Origin: Fodinibius sp036381435 | GTDB taxonomy: Bacteria; Bacteroidota; Rhodothermia; Balneolales; Balneolaceae | Direction of reading: 5' to 3' | Assembly (NCBI GenBank): GCA_036381435.1 | Contig: DASVCW010000043.1 | Span: forward strand, 1 to 64,000 | Length of the DNA: 64,000 nucleotides | Shown: in pieces, positions 59,233-64,000 of the stretch | How positions within the stretch are numbered: position 1 is the stretch's first letter | Layout: each line of letters starts with the position of its first letter | Program-made: the position numbers and the translations under genes | Notes under the pieces: model-generated | What the model was told of the DNA's origin: nothing | Seen by the model: the letters and a program-made list of their open reading frames with translations, nothing else | Database searches by the model: none

Positions 59233-59940
59233 ATGGCTGCTAAACAACGACTTTTCTACATTATCCATCAGGATAAAGACATCATTGTGGTGGATAAACC
59301 CTCCGGGTTGCTCGCCGTTCCCATTCCCGGAAGTAATGCTAAAAATTTGTTTGATCTGGTGGCGGACCATCTTGGAAAACATGGTGTTCGTGTAGGAACG
59401 GTTCATCGTATTGACCGCTACACAAGCGGCTTAATGGTTTTTGCCAAGAACAAGCGTGCTTATGATGATTTGTATAAAAAGTTCAGAAATCATGAGCCGA
59501 AGCGAACGTACCTGGCTTTAGTGCGCGGCATTATAGAGCAGAATGAAGGAACGCTCGAACATCACTTGAAGCTGATAAAAAAAGGATTCCGAAATGTGGT
59601 TGTTGATCCCAATGAGGAAGGAGCCACGCCGGCTCGTCTTTCTTTTAAAGTAAAAGAGCGATTTTTAGAGAATACACTGGTTGAAGTACAGTTAGATACG
59701 GGACTTAAAAACCAGATTCGGGTGCAGTTTGAACATATCGGACATCAATTGGTAGGCGATCAGCATTATGCCGCTGAAGAAGAGAGGGAACCGCTCATTA
59801 ATCGCCAGGCCCTTCATGCTTACCGGCTGGAGTTTGAACATCCCCGCACAAATCGAATGGTGAAATACGAGGCCAAAATTCCCGCCGACATGCTTCGTCT
59901 CATTGAACGCTACCGCTGGAAGAAAGAAATCCATTCTTAG
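59233..59940 (+). CDS. RluA-family pseudouridine synthase
   Basis: A 235-residue enzyme with the catalytic HRIDRYTSG motif near residue 57 (catalytic Asp) and the opening IIVVDKPSGLLAVP of this family. RTYLALVRG near 100 and a GHQLVGDQHY stretch near 172 also fit. No S4 domain is present, so it belongs to the short RluA group. It isomerises uridine in rRNA or tRNA; the exact target site is unknown. It follows the small hypothetical gene. Confidence 0.92.
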   Translation: MAAKQRLFYIIHQDKDIIVVDKPSGLLAVPIPGSNAKNLFDLVADHLGKHGVRVGTVHRIDRYTSGLMVFAKNKRAYDDLYKKFRNHEPKRTYLALVRGIIEQNEGTLEHHLKLIKKGFRNVVVDPNEEGATPARLSFKVKERFLENTLVEVQLDTGLKNQIRVQFEHIGHQLVGDQHYAAEEEREPLINRQALHAYRLEFEHPRTNRMVKYEAKIPADMLRLIERYRWKKEIHS

Positions 59941-59942
59941 CT

Positions 59943-60161
59943 TTTGCCACCGAAACACAGAAACACTAAAATGGCCGGTACAAACGTACGCTTATATTAA
60001 TGGCTATGCAGTTGTTATTTTCGAGCTCATAAACTTGAATGAGGAAGAAAAAGTCCCCTTTGGGAAGGGGGATTGACAGTTTGAACTATCCTAACTTATA
60101 ATTTTTGGCTTTTCAGACAGCCTTAAAATATTTTCTTTGTGTTTTAGTGTTTCCGTGGCAA
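59943..60161. repeat. Nested inverted-repeat element downstream of the RluA gene
   Basis: The left end near 59945 (TGCCACCGAAACACAGAAAC) and the right end near 60136-60161 (complement TGCCACGGAAACACTAAAAC) are inverted relatives. In the middle, 60051-60073 holds CCCCTTTGGGAAGGGGGATTG, a copy of the CCCCCTTC family. The combination looks like one repeat inserted into another. The gene-free gap is 59941-60256; the rest upstream of dps shows no clear motif. Confidence 0.5.
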
Positions 60162-60256
60162 TCACTATAAAAATTATAAGAGCTATAAAAAGCATCTATT
60201 GGCTTAATGGAATGATTACTGTGATATTAATGTATTCACATTTGTCAATAAGTTAA

Positions 60257-60766
60257 ATGAGTCGAGGTATTTTTATGGATATTACTAAAGAAAGAGGAAT
60301 GGAAGTGCATATCGGCATCTCTGAGGAAGACCGGAAAGCGATCGCTGATGAACTGTCAAAAGTGCTTGCTGATACCTATCTGTTATATTTGAAAACTCAC
60401 AACTATCACTGGAATGTGACAGGGAAGTTGTTTCATTCACTCCATGAGCAGTTTGAAGAACAATATACTGAACTTGCTGCCGCCGTGGATGAAATTGCAG
60501 AAGGCATTCGGGCTTTAGGTTTCAGGGCACCGGGTACTTTTAAGGAATTTAGTGAGTTGACATCCGTAGAAGAAGATACCGATGAACCTGAAGCGCTGGA
60601 AATGGTGCGTCAGCTGGCAATTGGTAATGAAAAAGTGTTGCGTACGGCACGGAAAGCATTAAAGCCGGCAAATAAAGCCGAAGACGAGGCTACTATCGAT
60701 TTACTCACTCAGCGCCTGCACGTCCACGCCAAAACAGCCTGGATGCTGAGAAGCCACTTGGAATAG
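60257..60766 (+). CDS. dps: Dps family ferritin-like DNA-protecting protein
   Basis: A 169-residue ferritin-like protein. The ferroxidase half-site is in KTHNYHWNVTGKLFHSLHEQFEE near residue 47, with the conserved His, Asp/Glu spacing of Dps. Four helices are predicted across the length. Dps forms 12-mers that oxidise iron with peroxide and cover DNA in starvation or oxidative stress. The N-terminus before residue 20 is variable; an in-frame ATG at 60275 is an alternative start. The next gene follows after 29 bases. Confidence 0.9.
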   Translation: MSRGIFMDITKERGMEVHIGISEEDRKAIADELSKVLADTYLLYLKTHNYHWNVTGKLFHSLHEQFEEQYTELAAAVDEIAEGIRALGFRAPGTFKEFSELTSVEEDTDEPEALEMVRQLAIGNEKVLRTARKALKPANKAEDEATIDLLTQRLHVHAKTAWMLRSHLE

Positions 60767-60795
60767 AAAATTATTATTAATTAATCATTTGCGTT

Positions 60796-61086
60796 ATGGC
60801 TACACGAAAAGAATATATCGACAAGCTGGAAAAGCAACTTCGGGAATGGAATGTTCAAATTGAAGAGCTGCAGAAAAAGGCGAATAAGGGTTCGCAAGAT
60901 CTAAAAGGACGCTATCAAAAAAGAATGGAAACGCTTAAAGCAAAGCGGGGTGAAATGAGAACCAAGCTCCAAAAAATAAAGGCTTCGGGTGATGGCTCTT
61001 TTGACGAACTAAAGGCCGATACCGAAAAAATATGGGCCGATCTTAAAAAAGGATTTTCAGAAATTCGTAAGATAGTTAAGAAGTAA
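60796..61086 (+). CDS. Small coiled-coil protein following dps
   Basis: A 96-residue highly charged protein, almost entirely helical (KLEKQLREWNVQIEELQKK, then SQDLKGRYQKRMETLKAKR), with no signal peptide. Heptad-like spacing suggests a coiled coil that dimerises. Small coiled-coil proteins of this type next to dps or stress genes are known in other species, but I cannot name a family. Its close spacing to dps suggests one operon. Confidence 0.75.
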   Translation: MATRKEYIDKLEKQLREWNVQIEELQKKANKGSQDLKGRYQKRMETLKAKRGEMRTKLQKIKASGDGSFDELKADTEKIWADLKKGFSEIRKIVKK

Positions 61087-61255
61087 TCTATTTCTTATTT
61101 TAGTCAAGTCTATCGTATGAAGGCCTTTTCAGGAATTCCTGAAAGTGCGGCAATTAATGTCTACAGATAGTCGATTTTCAGACGGTTTTGCAAATTAATG
61201 ATGATGGGTTAATTTTATCCATTCATCACCCTAAATAAATCACTACAGAATATTT

Positions 61256-62089
61256 ATGGATCAGATTAATTCCCTTAAGGAACAGCTTATGCCTTATATC
61301 ATTGATTATGGTATAGAAGTGGTCGGGGCTATTGTCATTCTTATAGTAGGACTGTTTTTAGCCAAATGGTTGGGCAATGTAGCTCGCCAGCGCATGGAGC
61401 GCTCGCCGCGGTTTGATGCCACAATAACACCGCTTTTTGTGAAAATCATTAAAATAGCGGTTATAGTTGTTACTATTCTCGCCGTGTTAAGCCAGTTTGG
61501 AGTTCAAACGGCAAGCCTTGTTGCTCTACTCGGAACCATAGGTCTGGCAATTGGCCTGGCGCTTCAGGGAACGCTTAGCAATGTGGCATCAGGAGTTATG
61601 CTGATCGTTCTGCGGCCTTTTCATGTGGGTGATGCGGTTGATGTCGGAGGAATAACCGGAGTGGTGGATGAAATCGGCCTGTTTACTACCGATATGCATA
61701 CCTTTGATAATGTTGCCGTCACCATGCCTAATTCTAATGTTTGGGGTACCGTAATCAAAAATTTTACGCGTAACAATACCCGCCGCGTGGATATGCAGTT
61801 CGGTATCGGCTATAATGATGATATTGATAAAGCCATTAAAATAGTTAAGGAAATTCTGGATATTGATGAACGCATACTCGCTGAACCGGAAACGCTCATT
61901 GCTGTTAATACTTTAGGTGATAACGCGGTTAACATCATAGTTCGTCCCTGGGCAGCAACAGATGATGTCTGGCCGGTCAACTATGACGTTACTAAAAAAG
62001 TTAAAGAACGTTTTGATGAGGAAGGCATTTCATTTCCCTTTCCCCAGCGCGATATTCATGTTTATCGAGAAGCTCCGGCAGAGGGATAG
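61256..62089 (+). CDS. mscS: Small-conductance mechanosensitive channel (MscS family)
   Basis: A 277-residue channel subunit of typical length for the short MscS type. Three N-terminal helices (about 20-45, 62-85, 90-115) end in the pore helix ASLVALLGTIGLAIGLALQGTLSNVASG. The beta-domain follows with RPFHVGDAVDVGGITGVVDEIG and PNSNVWGTVIKNFTRN. It opens under membrane tension on hypo-osmotic shock. No terminator was recognised; bases 62090-62412 hold a repeat. Confidence 0.95.
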   Translation: MDQINSLKEQLMPYIIDYGIEVVGAIVILIVGLFLAKWLGNVARQRMERSPRFDATITPLFVKIIKIAVIVVTILAVLSQFGVQTASLVALLGTIGLAIGLALQGTLSNVASGVMLIVLRPFHVGDAVDVGGITGVVDEIGLFTTDMHTFDNVAVTMPNSNVWGTVIKNFTRNNTRRVDMQFGIGYNDDIDKAIKIVKEILDIDERILAEPETLIAVNTLGDNAVNIIVRPWAATDDVWPVNYDVTKKVKERFDEEGISFPFPQRDIHVYREAPAEG

Positions 62090-62152
62090 TATTTCTTCAT
62101 CTGTTATTAGGTTCAGTAAAACTTTCGCTATCCGAGGTTTGCTTTTATTGTC

Positions 62153-62183
62153 ATTCCGATTCCGAAGACTTTCGGGATCGGAT
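62153..62183. repeat. CCGATTCCGAA..TTCGGGATCGG hairpin
   Basis: Stem CCGATTCCGAA / TTCGGGATCGG with loop GACT lies in the 323-bp gap between mscS and the DUF349 gene. It could terminate mscS. The rest of the gap is AT-rich with no gene. Confidence 0.55.
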
Positions 62184-62412
62184 GTCAAACGTTAGTACAG
62201 CGTTTGTTTTTAATTTTAGCTACTCCTGTTTATTGTACTCGAGATTCTCTTCCTTAAAAAACACCTGATCTTTAGTCCTTTCTTCATGTAAGTTACATTT
62301 TCATTTCAAAAAGCAAATTGTAATAAGTTGCTTAGAAATATTATCTTACCTAAACTTATAGGTTTTAGTATAGTTAAATTAAGAATGTCTAAGTGTTATA
62401 ACAGAGGTTTCT

Positions 62413-64000
62413 GTGAATACGATTATGGAAGAAAAGAAAAAAACATCTCAGTATTTGTATGAAGATGAGCGGGTATTTTTAACCGAAAATGAAGAACTTT
62501 TTTTAAAGAACGATCTGCAGGGCAAGCAAAAAAAGCTGGGGGAGGTAAGTCAGGATAACGTAGAAGAAAAACTGGCTGAATTACAGGATGCTTTTGCCGC
62601 ACTGGAAAGCAAGGTTAAAGAAGCTTTATCAGATGATGATGTTTCACAGGAGAAGCTGGATGATCTGACCGGGGAAATTAGCGGGGCCAATGCTATTGGC
62701 GATTTAAAAGGATTGCTGGAACAAGTAGAAGTGAAGAAAGCGTCTTTGGCTAATGAAAAGGATGATCAGGATGAAGTGGCAGCGGGCGATTCATCCGAAA
62801 AAGAAGAAGTTACCGGCGATGAACCGGCGGTGAAAGAAGAGGCCGAAGAAGAAGGAGCCCTACAAGAGGATGAAGCTCAGTCCGAAACGGAGGACACATC
62901 ACCCCGGCAAGAAGATGAGCAGGAAACAGAAGCGAGTGATGATCCGGAAACCTATTACCGGGAAATTGTTAAAAAGGCAGAAGACCTTGCAGCCGAAAAT
63001 GACTGGCAGCATGTAGATAATGAGCTTGATAAGCTGAGCCACCGGTGGTCAGAGGGCCCATCGAGTGATTCTGATAAAGTGAAAAAGCTTTTCCAGAAAT
63101 TTAATAAGGCTGTGTCGTCTTTTGAAAAGCGCAAAGAAGCGCATTATGAAGAGCTGAACAGGAAGAAGGAAAAAAATCTTGAGGCCAAGAAAAAGCTTCT
63201 TAAAGAATTTGAAGGTATTGTTTCTAATAAAACCTGGTCGGCTACTAAGCGGGTGAGCCAAATGAAAGGGCAGTGGAATCGCGTTGGTATGCTGCCGTCC
63301 GGTAAGGGAGAAAAACTGGATGAACGTTTTGAGGAGCTGGTTGGCATTTTTAACGATCATAAAGTAGACCGGCTGGTTCAGCAACGTCAAAAGGAAGAAG
63401 ATAACCTGATGTTAAAGCTGGCGGTGCTCGAAAAGATGGAAAGTATCGTAAAGGAAATGGATCACACCACGAGCCGGTGGAAAGAGATTGACGAGGAGTT
63501 TGAAGACCTGACCCGACAGTGGAAAAAGATGGGCCGGGTACCCAAAGAAAAATCGAATCATGTTTGGGAACGGTATAAAAATGCGCAGGATGAATATTAC
63601 GACCGAAAGTATAAATATGACAAGCAGCATCAAAGCAAAGTAGATTCGTTTTCAAGCAAGAAAGAGAAGATTTGTAAGGAAGCTGAGGAGTTGTTGCAGG
63701 AAGAGGATATTGCATCGGCGGCACGGAAAATCAATAAGCTGCACCGGCGGTGGAAAAAAACAGGGAATTTACCCCAGCTACTCGAAGATAAGCTATGGTC
63801 GCGGTTTAAAGCAGCTACTGATGAATTTAATGAGCGAAAAGCGAATAATCAGGATAAAATTAAAGAGCAGGAAGATGAGCATTACCGGCAAAAGCTGGCG
63901 CTGATTGATGAAGCAAATGCTCTCAAAGACACTGATGATTTTGAGAAAGGCCACCGGCAAATGCAGGACTTGATGGACCGCTGGAAAAAAGTAGGCCCTG
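62413..64000 (+). CDS. DUF349-domain protein, N-terminal part (runs off the window)
   Basis: An open frame of 529 codons that continues beyond the window. AGAGG lies five bases before a GTG at 62413, while the ATG at 62425 is too far from it; GTG is therefore preferred. After about 110 residues of charged helix comes an acidic linker rich in Glu and Asp (about residues 115-180). The rest holds repeated DUF349 units (about 75 residues each), recognisable by W-containing helices such as WSATKRVSQMKGQWNRVG and DLTRQWKKMGRVPKE. DUF349 proteins are long coiled-coil proteins of Bacteroidota with unknown function. It is soluble. Confidence 0.85.
   Translation, partial: MNTIMEEKKKTSQYLYEDERVFLTENEELFLKNDLQGKQKKLGEVSQDNVEEKLAELQDAFAALESKVKEALSDDDVSQEKLDDLTGEISGANAIGDLKGLLEQVEVKKASLANEKDDQDEVAAGDSSEKEEVTGDEPAVKEEAEEEGALQEDEAQSETEDTSPRQEDEQETEASDDPETYYREIVKKAEDLAAENDWQHVDNELDKLSHRWSEGPSSDSDKVKKLFQKFNKAVSSFEKRKEAHYEELNRKKEKNLEAKKKLLKEFEGIVSNKTWSATKRVSQMKGQWNRVGMLPSGKGEKLDERFEELVGIFNDHKVDRLVQQRQKEEDNLMLKLAVLEKMESIVKEMDHTTSRWKEIDEEFEDLTRQWKKMGRVPKEKSNHVWERYKNAQDEYYDRKYKYDKQHQSKVDSFSSKKEKICKEAEELLQEEDIASAARKINKLHRRWKKTGNLPQLLEDKLWSRFKAATDEFNERKANNQDKIKEQEDEHYRQKLALIDEANALKDTDDFEKGHRQMQDLMDRWKKVGP

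Overview
The window looks like a chromosomal core region from an aerobic, Gram-negative member of the Bacteroidota/Balneolota (Rhodothermia-like) group. This placement is inferred from gene content, not from a database comparison. The evidence is a PorX-type response regulator with a PglZ domain, a secreted protease with a C-terminal type IX secretion (T9SS) sorting domain, a DUF3822-rsmD-coaD cluster, lptD and MCE lipid-transport genes, an FtsB/DivIC-like protein, and promoters resembling the Bacteroidota TTTG / TAnnTTTG type. Several genes start with TTG or GTG. No prophage, CRISPR array, rRNA operon or complete insertion sequence was seen.

Layout. 0-9 kb: end of a site-2-protease-like membrane protein, a single-domain response regulator, an AcuI-type reductase, a secreted M28 peptidase, a DsbA-like thioredoxin, a gamma-carbonic anhydrase, hemW, an unknown protein and fumarylacetoacetase (tyrosine degradation). 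9-16 kb: the T9SS-sorted metalloprotease, trhO, an alpha/beta hydrolase, a ComEA-like protein with porX, then tsaE. 16-22.6 kb: sodium symporter, thiamine pyrophosphokinase, NrnA-like DHH phosphoesterase, HtrA-like protease, an enoyl-CoA hydratase relative, a CysH-type reductase with a suspicious 5' end, and cutA. 22.7-28.7 kb: tRNA-Leu(UAG), trigger factor, clpP, clpX, a membrane histidine kinase of the PorY type (tentative) and an ECF sigma factor. 29-32.3 kb: a TPR / LysM-RlpA / CPBP-protease operon and an SDR oxidoreductase.

32.5-35.7 kb is the most accessory-looking part: a DinB-like protein, a doubtful small ORF, and an AT-rich pair of lipoproteins (one a HEYGH metalloprotease), with copies of one inverted-repeat family on both sides. 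35.7-44 kb: aroC, an MCE transporter (permease, ATPase, substrate-binding protein), a PpiD-like periplasmic chaperone, and ribD and ribE separated by a 36-residue basic protein gene on the other strand. 44-54 kb, mostly minus strand: lptD, a divIC/ftsB-like gene, FmdB-like / GbsR-like / YraN genes, an aminotransferase, coaD, rsmD, DUF3822, a pilin-like protein and a thiopurine methyltransferase. 54-64 kb: MgtC, MATE, SulP, an AraC-type regulator, an RluA-family pseudouridine synthase, dps, an MscS channel and the start of a long DUF349 protein that runs off the end.

Functional themes are envelope biogenesis and secretion (PorX/PorY candidates, T9SS cargo, LptD, MCE, PpiD, HtrA, DsbA) and protein quality control (Tig-ClpP-ClpX). 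The intergenic regions are unusually rich in dispersed palindromes: at least six families, some arranged as 130-220 bp elements with terminal inverted repeats, resembling non-autonomous mobile elements. I did not find a clearly new multi-gene system. The strongest leads are the PorXY/ECF/T9SS set, the AT-rich lipoprotease pair, the unannotated small basic protein, the probable cysH frameshift and the repeat elements.
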